Source of the DNA: Burkholderia pyrrocinia
GTDB lineage: Bacteria; Pseudomonadota; Gammaproteobacteria; Burkholderiales; Burkholderiaceae
DNA: 64,000 bases
NCBI RefSeq assembly: GCF_003330765.1
Contig: NZ_CP024902.1
Span: 3,534,001 to 3,598,000, forward strand
Direction: 5' to 3'
This document shows, one piece after another, positions 9,413 to 19,686 of this stretch; position 1 is the first letter of the stretch; each line of letters starts with the position of its first letter. The notes beneath the pieces are model-generated. The model saw only the letters and a program-made list of their open reading frames with translations, did not search any database and had not been told where the DNA came from. A program made the position numbers and the translations under genes.

Positions 9413-10135
9413 TCAGTCCCTGTCCTGCAGCGAGAATTGAAACGGATTCTCCGGCGTATTGAATCCGAGCCGGAGCGCATCGCGGGTTTGAGCAAAGCGC
9501 CGCCCCTCGAACGTGTAGTACTCGACCAGTAATCCGGTCCGCACCGCATGCGTGTCGTCGAACAGATAGCTATTCTTCGGAAATGTGAGCTTCCCGTCGC
9601 TCGTCGCCGCAACGGCCCGGCATGACGAAAGCAGTCCGGGCAATTGCAGAAACGTTGGCTTACGCGCCAACGGATTCATCACCAGGAAAACTTGCCGGTA
9701 TCGGCTGGCAGCCTCGCCCGACGCACTGCCGTTACCTTCCACGCAGATCAGCGGCGGGTGGGCACCGGTTCGCTCGGCGACGTACACATCGGCCGAGCCC
9801 GGATATATGTCGGACGCACGCTCGCCCGGGAACGCCGTCGCACGCGCAAACCGATAGACTCGGCCGTTGACTACGATGCGGTCTTGCCAAAGTTCAAGAT
9901 CAAGTGCACGTCGCCTCAACTCGGCGTGCAGCGCCGCAAATTGGCCCGGCTTTCCCGGGTACGCATAAAGCACATGCGCGCCCGGCGTATTCGGGTCAAC
10001 CTCTCGCCCGACCGGAGCGTGAAATACCGAGCCTGGCCGTGCCGCGTAAAACGCATCGTAGCTGTCGTACGACTCAGCCATGGCATCGCATGACAAGACG
10101 ACCACGGCAGTGACCAGTATCGTTACGATTTTCAT
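9413..10135 (-). CDS. Secreted protein, candidate effector-immunity factor
   Basis: It has 240 residues with an N-terminal signal peptide (hydrophobic residues 4-16, probable cleavage after AMA at about 20), so it should be periplasmic. I recognise no family. It begins in a four-base ATGA overlap with the stop of the SleB-like hydrolase gene and is the last gene of the PAAR cassette. A periplasmic protein coupled to a peptidoglycan-degrading toxin is the expected layout for a type VI immunity protein. That role is inferred from context only. The region is lower in GC than its flanks. Confidence 0.7.
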   Translation of the reverse strand: MKIVTILVTAVVVLSCDAMAESYDSYDAFYAARPGSVFHAPVGREVDPNTPGAHVLYAYPGKPGQFAALHAELRRRALDLELWQDRIVVNGRVYRFARATAFPGERASDIYPGSADVYVAERTGAHPPLICVEGNGSASGEAASRYRQVFLVMNPLARKPTFLQLPGLLSSCRAVAATSDGKLTFPKNSYLFDDTHAVRTGLLVEYYTFEGRRFAQTRDALRLGFNTPENPFQFSLQDRD

Positions 10136-10746
10136 CGGTGTGCCTTCGCTCCCGTCGCCCCCAGAAAATCGGGATTGTATTTCCAGAAAATTGTGCTTCC
10201 GTAGGCCGCAGTTGAAACCCATACCGAATCGTAGCGGCCTCGTTCGGCCCCATCGACCGTTTTCCCGGTCTTCTTGTTCACCACTCTCCATCGCGTAACG
10301 AACGACCCCGGATTCTCCTGTACCTCGAAAATGTTGTGTGAAGGCGCCCCCCACTTAAACGTGTCTTTGACTTTCGGGTGTGATGCGTACACCGTCATGA
10401 AGTCACGACCATCCCACCAAAACGCACCATTCGATGGGTCCGGACCTTCATTTGCCAGCGCTTTGCGCGCCCACTCGACAGCCAACTTCATCCCCGGGTC
10501 AGCATCGAGGTTGTCGTCCGGGGTAGACATCAGCTTGTTGAACCGCTGATTGGTGCCATTCCACGCATAGGCATAGTTCCGGTCCGCTGCACGTAGTTGG
10601 GATACGCTCTTCCCGCCCCATGCCCGACACCGGTTTGCGACAGCAAAAGCGATTCCTCCGATTTCGTCCGAATCATTTGCGACGGACGCTTCACCGTATG
10701 CGATCGCAGCAAGCAATCGCAGGTCCTCGTTGATCACGTCGCTCAT
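10132..10746 (-). CDS. SleB/CwlJ-like cell-wall hydrolase, candidate T6SS effector
   Basis: It has 204 residues and no signal peptide. The N-terminal part shows the SleB/CwlJ (Hydrolase_2-type) pattern: AxxxYGEA with Glu19, a spacer, then GGIAFAVANR with Asn38-Arg39. An aromatic NGAFWWDG segment follows near residue 115. SleB-type enzymes cut the glycan strand as lytic transglycosylases. Lack of an export signal, combined with ATGA coupling both to an upstream PAAR protein and to a downstream secreted protein, fits a type VI effector loaded on a PAAR spike tip. The catalytic assignment is by motif only and the effector role by context. Confidence 0.72.
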   Translation of the reverse strand: MSDVINEDLRLLAAIAYGEASVANDSDEIGGIAFAVANRCRAWGGKSVSQLRAADRNYAYAWNGTNQRFNKLMSTPDDNLDADPGMKLAVEWARKALANEGPDPSNGAFWWDGRDFMTVYASHPKVKDTFKWGAPSHNIFEVQENPGSFVTRWRVVNKKTGKTVDGAERGRYDSVWVSTAAYGSTIFWKYNPDFLGATGAKAHR

Positions 10747-11288
10747 CGTGCCCCCCCTGTCCGCCACGCCACAACGGAAATATTGGGGTGCATTTTCATC
10801 GAAAACGAGCGCGTTCTACCGTGTACAAGAGGCACGTCATCAACGAGCGTGTATCCATTGCTCAGCACCTTGCAGCGCAATCCTTCGACAGGTTTTCTGG
10901 TGATTGCGTCGACAATCTCGAAAAATTGCTCGATATCGTCCTCAGAGGTGTCCGACATCAGTTCTGCACTCGAAGCCGTCGCGTGCGCAACAGCCGGTAC
11001 ACCATCGCTACGTGTCTCCAGAAATATTCCTGGATTGCGGCCGGCGAGGACCCGATTCGCTTTGCATGGACAGAGTACGAGGTCGCCTTCAACAACTACG
11101 TCTCGTCCTTTTTCCGACATCCCTTTGCCGGTTCCAAATATTTTGAATATCCCCTCGCAGTTGCCGCACGTCGCTTCATCGCCGCTCAGCGCCACGTGCT
11201 TTCGATCGTCATAAATCGTGGAGGAATAGGCGAACACGATTCCACGTGTCGTTGTAGGGTCGCCATGCCGAATCGCAGCCTTACGCAC
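10743..11288 (-). CDS. PAAR protein with C-terminal adaptor-like extension
   Basis: It has 181 residues. Residues 1-85 form a PAAR-like domain (RKAAIRHGDPTTT opening, Cys41/Cys44 and Cys73/Cys75 pairs), the tip that caps VgrG in type VI secretion. Residues 121-165 (FFEIVDAITRKPVEGL onward) look like the transthyretin-like domain seen at the ends of spike proteins, where it recruits effectors. I chose the GTG at 11288 because GGAG lies six bases upstream and the protein then starts MRKAAIRHGD; an in-frame ATG at 11312 is possible. It overlaps the upstream PAAR gene by eight bases, and its stop overlaps the hydrolase ATG. Confidence 0.82.
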   Translation of the reverse strand: MRKAAIRHGDPTTTRGIVFAYSSTIYDDRKHVALSGDEATCGNCEGIFKIFGTGKGMSEKGRDVVVEGDLVLCPCKANRVLAGRNPGIFLETRSDGVPAVAHATASSAELMSDTSEDDIEQFFEIVDAITRKPVEGLRCKVLSNGYTLVDDVPLVHGRTRSFSMKMHPNISVVAWRTGGAR

Positions 11289-11661
11289 GACCGTCTCCAG
11301 TACGAACAGCATCAGCCAAAGTCGGCGAATACGCCGAATCAAACAACCCGGGAATTTCCTCGCCATCGCGAACCGTAATGCCGAACGCGTCCTGTGCGGC
11401 GGTCACGATACGATCGCCATTACTCAAATGTGATCCGACGAGTGCAACCGGCCTGTTACCCCACATGGCAGCAAAGCCGGCCCCATCAACGATAGTGGCC
11501 TCTGTACCGTCCTCGTATGCAACGATATCGCCAACTACTGCGAGACCCAGATCGTCGACCGTCGCATTGGTGGACACGCGCGTAACCTTCCCACCACGCT
11601 CGGTTCGCGCGCCGATAGTTGCGAAAAGATGCGTCGTTTCGTTGATTGCTTGTTTCGACAT
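11281..11661 (-). CDS. PAAR-domain-like small protein
   Basis: It has 126 residues. The core (about 8-95) has the glycine-rich repeats of PAAR spike-tip proteins: IGARTERGGKV, then VVGDIVAY and VALVGSHLSNGDRI. It has no signal peptide. It is the first gene of the four-gene cassette and begins after a good AGGAGA site. A short C-terminal tail follows the PAAR core. Having two different PAAR proteins in one operon is unusual; one may serve as the effector's dedicated tip and the other as an adaptor, but the sequence does not decide this. Confidence 0.75.
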   Translation of the reverse strand: MSKQAINETTHLFATIGARTERGGKVTRVSTNATVDDLGLAVVGDIVAYEDGTEATIVDGAGFAAMWGNRPVALVGSHLSNGDRIVTAAQDAFGITVRDGEEIPGLFDSAYSPTLADAVRTGDGRA

Positions 11662-11904
11662 GCGGAGTTCTCCTGTCTGAACGGACCATCGCGGCCTACG
11701 AACGGCCGAGATGAGTGATTCGCGCTTTCGGACAACACGCGAATATCCGTCGAGCAGTCTCCACAAAACGAGGGGCCGTGAATATGGGATGAGTTCGAAA
11801 ATGCGAGCGCTACTTGAACGGATCAGTGCTCCGTGGAAGTGGCATTCGTCAAACGCTGAAGGAGAAAAGCCGCCGGGCGGCCTGCGTGATCACCACCACA
11901 AATG
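11662..11904. other. Intergenic region upstream of PAAR cassette
   Basis: This stretch should carry the promoter of the minus-strand PAAR cassette, but I see no convincing -35/-10 pair. On the plus strand a short open frame (from ATG 11789, ending at 11905) has no good ribosome site and no recognisable product. Composition is more AT-rich than the flanking housekeeping genes. Confidence 0.5.
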
Positions 11905-11938
11905 AAACGGGCCGCATGTCAGACATGCGGCCCGTTTT
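11905..11938. terminator. Bidirectional terminator downstream of xthA
   Basis: It is a perfect inverted repeat with 16-base arms (11905-11920 and 11922-11937, with a single base between), flanked by A and T runs on the two strands. It lies 50 bases past the xthA stop codon and can end transcription in either direction. Confidence 0.85.
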
Positions 11939-11988
11939 GCATCCGGCGAACCGGCATCGCTACCGCGCTTGATGCGCAGCCCCGAACA

Positions 11989-12762
11989 TCACTTCTTATA
12001 GTCGTAATCGATCGTCAGCGGCGCATGGTCGCTGAACTTGATGTCCTTGAAGATCGACGTGCTTTTCGCGGTACCGGCCACGCCCGGCGTCGCGATCTGG
12101 TAGTCGATCCGCCACCCGACGTTCTTCGCGTACGCCTGGCCGCGGTTGCTCCACCACGTGTACTGCTCCGCGCGCGGGTCGAGCGTGCGAAACACGTCGA
12201 CATAACCGACGTCGTCGAACAGCTTCGTGAGCCACTCGCGCTCTTCCGGCAGGCAACCCGAGTTCTTCTGGTTGCTCTTCCAGTTCTTGATGTCGATTTC
12301 CTTGTGGACGATGTTCACGTCGCCGCACAGGATCACCTCGCGCTTCTTCTTCAGCGCGGCGAGGTGCGGCATGAACTCGTCCATGAAGCGGTACTTCGCC
12401 TGCTGGCGCTCTTCGCCGCTCGAGCCGGACGGCACGTACACCGACACGACCGACAGCTTGCCGTAGCGCGCTTCGACGTAGCGCCCTTCGGAATCGAATT
12501 CGCTGCTGCCGAAGCCGATGATCACGTCATCGGGCTCGTGGCGGCTGTACACGCCCGCGCCGCTGTAGCCCTTCTTCTCGGCATGGTGGAAATAGCTCCT
12601 GAAGCCATGCGGCTCGACGAATTCGGCCGGCAGGTCGTCGGCCGAGACCTTGATTTCCTGCACGCACACGCAATCGGCTTTCTGCTCGCCGAGCCAGTCG
12701 AAGAAGCCCTTCTTCGCGGCGGAGCGGATGCCGTTCAGGTTGGCGGTAATCACTCGCATCAT
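11989..12762 (-). CDS. xthA: Exodeoxyribonuclease III
   Basis: This is an AP endonuclease / 3'-5' exonuclease of base-excision repair with 257 residues. It is an exonuclease-endonuclease-phosphatase fold with the metal-binding ITANLNGIRSA start, the QEIK motif (about residue 36), the CGDVNIVH motif (about 145-152), the WRIDYQ segment and the terminal SDHAPL catalytic motif. Two adjacent ATG codons (12762 and 12759) could start it; the first has GGAA at suitable spacing. It is 40 bases downstream of ppk2, probably in the same transcript, and ends before a strong bidirectional terminator. Confidence 0.95.
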   Translation of the reverse strand: MMRVITANLNGIRSAAKKGFFDWLGEQKADCVCVQEIKVSADDLPAEFVEPHGFRSYFHHAEKKGYSGAGVYSRHEPDDVIIGFGSSEFDSEGRYVEARYGKLSVVSVYVPSGSSGEERQQAKYRFMDEFMPHLAALKKKREVILCGDVNIVHKEIDIKNWKSNQKNSGCLPEEREWLTKLFDDVGYVDVFRTLDPRAEQYTWWSNRGQAYAKNVGWRIDYQIATPGVAGTAKSTSIFKDIKFSDHAPLTIDYDYKK

Positions 12763-12802
12763 GTCGGGTTCCGTTCAGTTCGATGTTTTACAGGGTGGCA
12801 GC

Positions 12803-13642
12803 TTAACGGATCTTCACGCCTTCGAGCTCGGGCTTCGGCGGCGGGAATTCCAGCTTCATGTCGGTCATCGTGCGCAGCAGCAGCTCGGCGATCATCACGT
12901 TGCGGTGCGTCTTCGAATCCGCCGGGATCACGTACCACGGCGCATGCTCGGCCGACGTCGCGGCGAGTGCGTCGCGGTACGCAGACTGGTACGCGTCCCA
13001 GTGCTTGCGGGCATCGAGATCGGCGATGTCGAACTTCCAGTGCTTGGCCGGATCGTCGATGCGCGCCTGCAGCCGCTCGCGCTGCTCGTCCTTCGAGATG
13101 TGCAGGAAGCACTTGATGATCGTCGTGCCGTTCTCGAACAGCATCGTCTCGAAATCGCGGATCTGCCGGTAGCGGCGCTCGCATTCCTTGCTGTCGATCG
13201 CGCCGAGCACGCGCGGCACGAGCACGTCTTCATAGTGGCTGCGGTTGAAGATCGCGAGCTCGCCCGCGGCCGGCACCTGCGCATGCACGCGCCACAGGAA
13301 ATCGTGCGCGGCCTCGATCGGCGTCGGCGCCTTGAACGACACGACGCGCAGGCCGAGCGGATCGACCTCGCGGAACACCGCGCGCACGGTGCCGTCCTTG
13401 CCGCTGGTATCCATCCCCTGCAGCACGAGCAGCACGCGCTTCTTCTGCTGCGTGTGCAGGCGCTCCTGCTGCACGTCGAGTTCGGTCGACACGGCCGACA
13501 GCCGCTCGCGGTCGGCTTCCTTCGAACCCGACGAGAACGGCTTCGCGCCCGGGTCGAACACATCGAGCTTGAATGCGGCGGCTTCCTTGTCGCGCGTGCT
13601 GTACGGCACGCGGAAATCGTCGAGCGACGGTTGTTTCGCCAT
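12803..13642 (-). CDS. ppk2: Polyphosphate kinase 2 family protein
   Basis: It has 279 residues of PPK2 class I type and phosphorylates nucleoside diphosphates (or the reverse) with polyphosphate. The Walker A motif is GMDTSGKDG at about residue 75. The lid-region sequence NRSHYEDVLVPRV and the later ERLQARIDDPAKHWKF segment are both typical of the family. The start follows a near-perfect AGGAGG site. Upstream in the frame there is only non-conserved sequence. xthA follows on the same strand. Nucleotide specificity cannot be read by eye. Confidence 0.93.
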   Translation of the reverse strand: MAKQPSLDDFRVPYSTRDKEAAAFKLDVFDPGAKPFSSGSKEADRERLSAVSTELDVQQERLHTQQKKRVLLVLQGMDTSGKDGTVRAVFREVDPLGLRVVSFKAPTPIEAAHDFLWRVHAQVPAAGELAIFNRSHYEDVLVPRVLGAIDSKECERRYRQIRDFETMLFENGTTIIKCFLHISKDEQRERLQARIDDPAKHWKFDIADLDARKHWDAYQSAYRDALAATSAEHAPWYVIPADSKTHRNVMIAELLLRTMTDMKLEFPPPKPELEGVKIR

Positions 13643-13694
13643 ACCTTCCTCCGTTGGGCGGTGTGGTGCATACGATAACGCACCCACCAAACGC

Positions 13695-13730
13695 GACGGG
13701 CCGCCCCGAACAGATTCGAGGCGGCCCGTC
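13695..13730. terminator. Hairpin between gatB and ppk2
   Basis: An 11-bp perfect stem (GACGGGCCGCC with GGCGGCCCGTC) lies 30 bases after the gatB stop on the minus strand. No clear T tract follows, so it is either a weak terminator or an mRNA 3'-end stabiliser. Confidence 0.45.
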
Positions 13731-13760
13731 GTCAAGCGCGGTTCAGGCGCGCGATCATGT

Positions 13761-15233
13761 TCAGCCGAGCTTCTTCTTCAGCAGTTCGTTGACCTGCTGC
13801 GGATTGGCCTTGCCCTTCGTCGCCTTCATCGCCTGGCCGATCAGCGCGTTGAACGCCTTTTCCTTGCCCGCGCGGAATTCCTCGACCGACTTCGCATTCG
13901 CCGCGAGCACCTCGTCGATGATCGCTTCCAGCGCGCCGGTGTCGGAGATCTGCTTCAGCCCCTTCGCGTCGATGATGCGGTCGGCCGCGCCTTCGTCATC
14001 CGCCTTCTCGTCCCAGATCGTCGCAAAGATTTCCTTCGCGATCTTGTTCGAGATCGTGCCGTCGGCGATGCGCTGCAGCACCAGCGCGAGCTGCGCGGCC
14101 GACACGGGAATCGCGTCGATCTCGATGCCGTCGCGGTTCAGTTGCGACGACACGTCGCCCATCAACCAGTTCGCGACGATCTTCGCGTTCGCTTCGCCAG
14201 CCTTCGCGACCACCGCCTCGAAGTACGCGGCCATCGCCTTGCTCGACGTCAGCACGCCCGCGTCGTACGCGGACACGCCATATTGCTCGACGAAGCGCTG
14301 CTGGATCGCGGCCGGCAGTTCGGGCATCCCGGACTGCACGCGGTCGATCCAGTCCTGCCCGATCACGAGCGGCATCAGGTCGGGGTCGGGGAAGTAGCGG
14401 TAATCATGCGCGTCTTCCTTGCTGCGCATCGAACGCGTCTCGCGCTTGTCCGGATCGTAGAGGCGCGTTTCCTGCACGACTTGGCCGCCGTCCTCGATCA
14501 GCTCGATCTGGCGACGCACTTCGTAGTTGATCGCTTCCTCGAGGAAGCGGAACGAATTCAGGTTCTTGATTTCCGCGCGCGTGCCGAACTTCTCCTGGCC
14601 GACCGGGCGCACCGACACGTTCGCATCGCAGCGGAACGAGCCTTCCTGCATGTTGCCGTCGCAGATGCCGAGCCACATGACGAGCCCGTGCAGCGCTTTC
14701 GCATAGGCTACGGCCTCGGCCGCACTGCGCATTTCCGGCTCGGTGACGATCTCGAGCAGCGGCGTGCCCGCGCGGTTCAGGTCGATCCCCGTCGCCCCGG
14801 CGAAGTCTTCGTGCAGCGACTTGCCGGCGTCTTCCTCGAGGTGCGCGCGGGTCAGGTTGACGGTCTTCTCGTACGCTTCCTTGCCGGCCTTTTCATTGGC
14901 GGGCACCTGGATCGTGATCGTGCCGCCCTGCACGACCGGGATCTCGTACTGGCTGATCTGATAGCCCTTCGGCAGATCGGGATAGAAATAATTCTTGCGC
15001 GCGAAGATGCTGCGCGGCGCGATGGTCGAGCCGATCGCGAGGCCGAAGCGGATCGCGCGCTCGACCGCGCCGCGGTTCAGCACCGGCAGCACGCCCGGCA
15101 GCGCCAGGTCGACCGGGCACGCCTGCGTGTTCGGCTCGGCGCCGAACTGCGTCGACGCGCCCGAGAAAATCTTCGAGACGGTCGACAGTTGCGCGTGCGT
15201 CTCGAGACCGATAACGACTTCCCATTGAGTCAT
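13761..15233 (-). CDS. gatB: Asp-tRNA(Asn)/Glu-tRNA(Gln) amidotransferase subunit B
   Basis: It has 490 residues, the usual GatB length. The N-terminal catalytic cradle begins [13 protein letters not shown] and includes the [18 protein letters not shown] signature. The C-terminal part (about 340-488) is the YqeY-like tRNA-binding tail ending [14 protein letters not shown]. It binds mischarged tRNA and activates the acyl group for amidation. The start codon lies five bases past the gatA stop, giving gatC-gatA-gatB order on the minus strand. The frame is open upstream into gatA, but this ATG is the conserved start. Confidence 0.97.
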   Translation of the reverse strand: MTQWEVVIGLETHAQLSTVSKIFSGASTQFGAEPNTQACPVDLALPGVLPVLNRGAVERAIRFGLAIGSTIAPRSIFARKNYFYPDLPKGYQISQYEIPVVQGGTITIQVPANEKAGKEAYEKTVNLTRAHLEEDAGKSLHEDFAGATGIDLNRAGTPLLEIVTEPEMRSAAEAVAYAKALHGLVMWLGICDGNMQEGSFRCDANVSVRPVGQEKFGTRAEIKNLNSFRFLEEAINYEVRRQIELIEDGGQVVQETRLYDPDKRETRSMRSKEDAHDYRYFPDPDLMPLVIGQDWIDRVQSGMPELPAAIQQRFVEQYGVSAYDAGVLTSSKAMAAYFEAVVAKAGEANAKIVANWLMGDVSSQLNRDGIEIDAIPVSAAQLALVLQRIADGTISNKIAKEIFATIWDEKADDEGAADRIIDAKGLKQISDTGALEAIIDEVLAANAKSVEEFRAGKEKAFNALIGQAMKATKGKANPQQVNELLKKKLG

Positions 15234-15238
15234 GGTGT

Positions 15239-16729
15239 TCACACTCCTGCCGGAACTTGCTTGTGCCAGTCGGTCGCGCGCTGGAACGCGTCGGCGACCT
15301 GCAGCATCCGGGCTTCGTTGAAATAGTTGCCGATGATCTGCAGGCCGACCGGGCGCTGCGCGTTCGCGCCCGCACCGAAGCCGCACGGCACGCTCATGCC
15401 GGGCAGGCCGGCGAGGCTCACCGACAGCGTGTAGATATCCGCGAGATACATCGCCACCGGATCGTCGCCCTTCGCGCCGAGATCCCACGCGACCGTCGGC
15501 GAAGCCGGGCCCATGATGACATCGCAGGACTCGAATGCTTGCTGGAAATCCTGCGCGATGATGCGGCGGATCTTCTGCGCCTGCAGGTAGTACGCGTCGT
15601 AGTAGCCGTGCGACAGCACGTACGCGCCGACGAGAATCCGGCGCTTCACCTCGGGGCCGAAGCCTTCGGCGCGCGACTTCTTGTACATGTCGAGCAGGTC
15701 GCCGTACTGCGCGGCGCGGTGGCCGAAGCGCACGCCGTCGAAACGCGACAGGTTCGACGACGCCTCGGCCGGCGCGATCACGTAGTACACGGGAATCGAC
15801 AGTTCCGTCTTCGGCAGCGACACCGGCACGAGGGTCGCGCCGAGCGCTTCATAAGCTTTAAGTGCCGCGTCGATCGTCGCGCGCACGTCGTCGGCGAGAC
15901 CCTCGCCGAAATACTCGTTCGGCAAGCCGATGCGCAGGCCCGCGAGCGGCTTGGCCGCATCGTTGCCGGCCGCCCACGGCTGGCCGAGGTGGCGCGTGAA
16001 ATCCTCGTCGTCGCGCTCGAGGCTGGTCGAGTCGCGCTCGTCGAAGCCGGCCATCGCGTTCAGCAGCAGCGCACAGTCGGACGCGCTCTGCGCCATCGGG
16101 CCGCCCTGGTCGAGCGACGACGCGAACGCGATCATCCCGTAGCGCGACACGCGGCCGTAGGTCGGCTTGATGCCCGTCACGCCCGCGAACGACGCGGGCT
16201 GGCGGATCGAGCCGCCGGTGTCGGTGCCGGTCGCGGCCGGCGCGAGGCGCGCGGCGACGGCGGCCGAACTGCCGCCCGAGCTGCCGCCCGGCACCGCGTT
16301 CGTGTCCCACGGGTTCTTCACCGCGCCGAACGCCGAATTCTCGTTCGACGAGCCCATCGCGAACTCGTCCATGTTGGTCTTGCCGAGCGTGACCATGCCG
16401 GCCGCCTGCAGGCGGGCAACGACGGTCGCGTCGAACGGGCTCTCGTAGTTCGCGAGCATCTTCGAGCCGGCGGTCGAGCGCCAGCCGCGCGTGACGAATA
16501 CATCCTTGTGCGCGATCGGCAGGCCGGTGAGCGCGCCGCCCGCGCCGCGCGCGAGTTCCGCGTCGGCGGCTTTCGCCTGCGCGAGGGTCAGATCGGCGTC
16601 GACGTGGACGAACGCGTTCAGGTCGCGCGCGGCGTCGATCCGTTTCAGGTAGTGCTGCGCGAGCTCGACGGCCGAGCATTCCTTGGCGGCGAGCGCGGCG
16701 CGCAGTTCGGTCAGGCTTTTTGCGTGCAT
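15239..16729 (-). CDS. gatA: Asp/Glu-tRNA amidotransferase subunit A
   Basis: It has 496 residues of the amidase-signature family. It hydrolyses glutamine and channels ammonia to GatB. The Ser-cisSer-Lys triad is visible at Lys75 (AHKD), Ser150 (in the GGSSGGSS loop) and Ser174 (DTGGSIRQP), with the same spacing as characterised GatA. It sits between gatC and gatB in a compact operon. Presence of gatCAB implies transamidation for Asn-tRNA and/or Gln-tRNA. Confidence 0.97.
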   Translation of the reverse strand: MHAKSLTELRAALAAKECSAVELAQHYLKRIDAARDLNAFVHVDADLTLAQAKAADAELARGAGGALTGLPIAHKDVFVTRGWRSTAGSKMLANYESPFDATVVARLQAAGMVTLGKTNMDEFAMGSSNENSAFGAVKNPWDTNAVPGGSSGGSSAAVAARLAPAATGTDTGGSIRQPASFAGVTGIKPTYGRVSRYGMIAFASSLDQGGPMAQSASDCALLLNAMAGFDERDSTSLERDDEDFTRHLGQPWAAGNDAAKPLAGLRIGLPNEYFGEGLADDVRATIDAALKAYEALGATLVPVSLPKTELSIPVYYVIAPAEASSNLSRFDGVRFGHRAAQYGDLLDMYKKSRAEGFGPEVKRRILVGAYVLSHGYYDAYYLQAQKIRRIIAQDFQQAFESCDVIMGPASPTVAWDLGAKGDDPVAMYLADIYTLSVSLAGLPGMSVPCGFGAGANAQRPVGLQIIGNYFNEARMLQVADAFQRATDWHKQVPAGV

Positions 16730-16797
16730 TGAGTGGTTTTCCTGGAATTCTGGGTGGCGCGCGGCGCTAGCCGGCCGGCACGCTTGTCATCGAACGC

Positions 16798-17097
16798 TTA
16801 CTCGATCACCTTCGGCACGAGATAGAGGCCGTCCTGGACGGCCGGCGCCGGACGCTGGTTGTCGTCGCGATTGACGACTTCCGTCACGGCGTCGTCGCGC
16901 AGGCGCTGCGCGACTTCCTGGATCTGTTCGATCGGGTGGGCGAGCGGCGCGATGCCGGCGGTGTCGACCGCCTGCATCTGCTCGACGAGGCCGAAGAATT
17001 CATTGAGCTGGCCGAGCATATGCTCGGCGTCGGCGTCGGCCATTTCGAGTCGCGCCAGATGCGCGATGCGTTTCACATCGGTCAGGGTCAGGGCCAT
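16798..17097 (-). CDS. gatC: Asp/Glu-tRNA amidotransferase subunit C
   Basis: It has 99 residues and is the small GatC subunit that wraps around GatA and GatB and stabilises the complex. Recognisable features are the start [17 protein letters not shown] and the conserved Asp-rich C-terminal part (LRDDAV). It is the first gene of the operon, 68 bases before gatA. A clear TATAAT lies upstream on the minus strand. Confidence 0.95.
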
Positions 17098-17234
17098 GCG
17101 ATCACCGGAAAAACAAGGCTGCGCAGCGCATCAAAAGCAGCGCTGCGGCGGGGGGTTGGAGGGTACGATCCCACCCTCAAAAATCGGGGCCGAAGCGGCA
17201 AAAATACCGCCCGTTTCGATTCAAATACCGTGAA

Positions 17235-17240
17235 ATTATA
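17235..17240 (-). promoter_or_regulatory. -10 box of gatCAB promoter
   Basis: A perfect TATAAT on the minus strand lies about 140 bases before the gatC start; the -35 region is poor. Four bases away on the plus strand TATCAT (17244-17249) could serve mreB, so the divergent starts would be close together. Confidence 0.55.
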
Positions 17241-17467
17241 AGGTATCATTACGCGTTCGACCCAAACCCGGCAGCCTTTTCCCGCACCGTTTCGCCCCAC
17301 TTCGGCAAGCCGTGCGTGCTTCGTGCGATCCCCGGTAGACATCACTCGCAGCTTCGTGCGCCGCGGCGGCCGCTTCCGCCACGCTTCCCGAGGCTGTTAT
17401 TTTTTCCGCTGCCGCCCTCAGCGCTCCTCGCTACACAGGGCCGGCTCAGAGCGAAACAGGATTCTGA

Positions 17468-18511
<1,044 letters not shown>

Positions 18512-18636
18512 TCGTCTAGGCAGTTCCTTGACATGACGCACCCGCGGCGTGGCCGGATCGCTCGTTTAGAACGAACCGCCGCGCCGTTTGCGCGTCTGAG
18601 CATCATTTAACCGATCACACGCGCCCGGCGCCGACC

Positions 18637-19686
18637 ATGGAATACAGTCCGCCGCCCCTCTTCAAGCAAGGTCCGCCCGCGCTCGCGCGGCTCATCTTCT
18701 TCGTTGCCCTCGCCATCGCGCTCCTCGTGTCGGACGCGCGCTTCAGCACGCTCGAAATCGTCCGCGGCGTGCTCGGCACCGTGCTCTATCCGCTGCAGCG
18801 CGCGGCGCTCGTGCCGCGCGACCTGTTCATGGGCGCGGCCGACATCGCCGTCACCGGCTCGTCGCTGCGCCACGAGAACGACGACCTCCGCAAGCGCAAC
18901 CTGCAACTGTCCACGCAGGCCAACCAGGCCGCCGTGCTCGCGCAGGAAAACGTGCATCTGCGCGCGGTGCTCGAACTGCGCCAGCACATCGCGACGCAAT
19001 CGACGCCGGTCGAGATCCAGTACGACACGAGCGATCCGTTCACGCAGAAGATCGTGATCGGGCAAGGTTTGCAGCAGGGCATCCAGAACGGCGCGCCCGT
19101 CGTCAGCGAGAACGGCGTGATCGGCCAGGTCACGCGCGTGTTCCCGCTGCAGTCCGAGGTCACGCTGGTCACCGACCGCGATCTCGCGATTCCCGTGCAG
19201 GTGCTGCGCACCGGCCTGCGCAGCGTGATCTACGGCACGCCGAAGGGCGATTCGCTCGACCTGCGCTTCGTGCCGACCAGCGCGGATCTCGTCGTCGGCG
19301 ACGAGCTCGTCACGAGCGGCCTCGACGGCGTTTATCCCCCCGGCCTGCCGGTCGCGAAGGTCGTACACGTCGACAAGCTCGCCGATACGGCGTTCGCGCG
19401 CGTGACCTGCGCGCCGATCGCCGCCGTGCGCGGCGCGCGCCAGATGCTCGTGCTGCATTACCAGAACGACATCCCGCCGCGCCCGGCCGAGCTCGATCCG
19501 GCCGCCGACAAGAACGCGAAGGGCGGCAAGAAGGGCGCGAAGACCGCCGCAAAGGGCGAGAAAGCCGACAAGGCCGACGCGAATGCGAAGCCGGCCGCCA
19601 GCGCGAAGCCCGCGCCTGCCGCCCCCGGCAAGCCCGCCGCCGCGCCCGCGAAGCCGGCGGCCGGGCAACCAGGAGCCCAGCGATGA
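18637..19686 (+). CDS. mreC: Rod-shape-determining protein MreC
   Basis: It has 349 residues and is a bitopic inner-membrane protein of the elongasome. There is one membrane segment at about 17-33, then a coiled coil at about 70-115, then the two beta-barrel-like periplasmic domains. The last 80 residues are a Lys/Ala/Pro-rich tail, longer than in E. coli. MreC links MreB and MreD to PBP2. mreD begins inside its last codons (ATGA overlap). Confidence 0.95.
   Translation: MEYSPPPLFKQGPPALARLIFFVALAIALLVSDARFSTLEIVRGVLGTVLYPLQRAALVPRDLFMGAADIAVTGSSLRHENDDLRKRNLQLSTQANQAAVLAQENVHLRAVLELRQHIATQSTPVEIQYDTSDPFTQKIVIGQGLQQGIQNGAPVVSENGVIGQVTRVFPLQSEVTLVTDRDLAIPVQVLRTGLRSVIYGTPKGDSLDLRFVPTSADLVVGDELVTSGLDGVYPPGLPVAKVVHVDKLADTAFARVTCAPIAAVRGARQMLVLHYQNDIPPRPAELDPAADKNAKGGKKGAKTAAKGEKADKADANAKPAASAKPAPAAPGKPAAAPAKPAAGQPGAQR

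Noticed and set aside
11289..11312. ATG at 11312 as the start of the second PAAR protein
   Set aside because: GTG at 11288 has GGAG at six-base spacing and begins exactly at the conserved RKAAIRHGD; the extra eight residues look non-native.
11789..11905. Short plus-strand frame (38 codons) between the PAAR cassette and xthA
   Set aside because: No suitable ribosome site, no recognisable product, and it runs into the xthA-side terminator.
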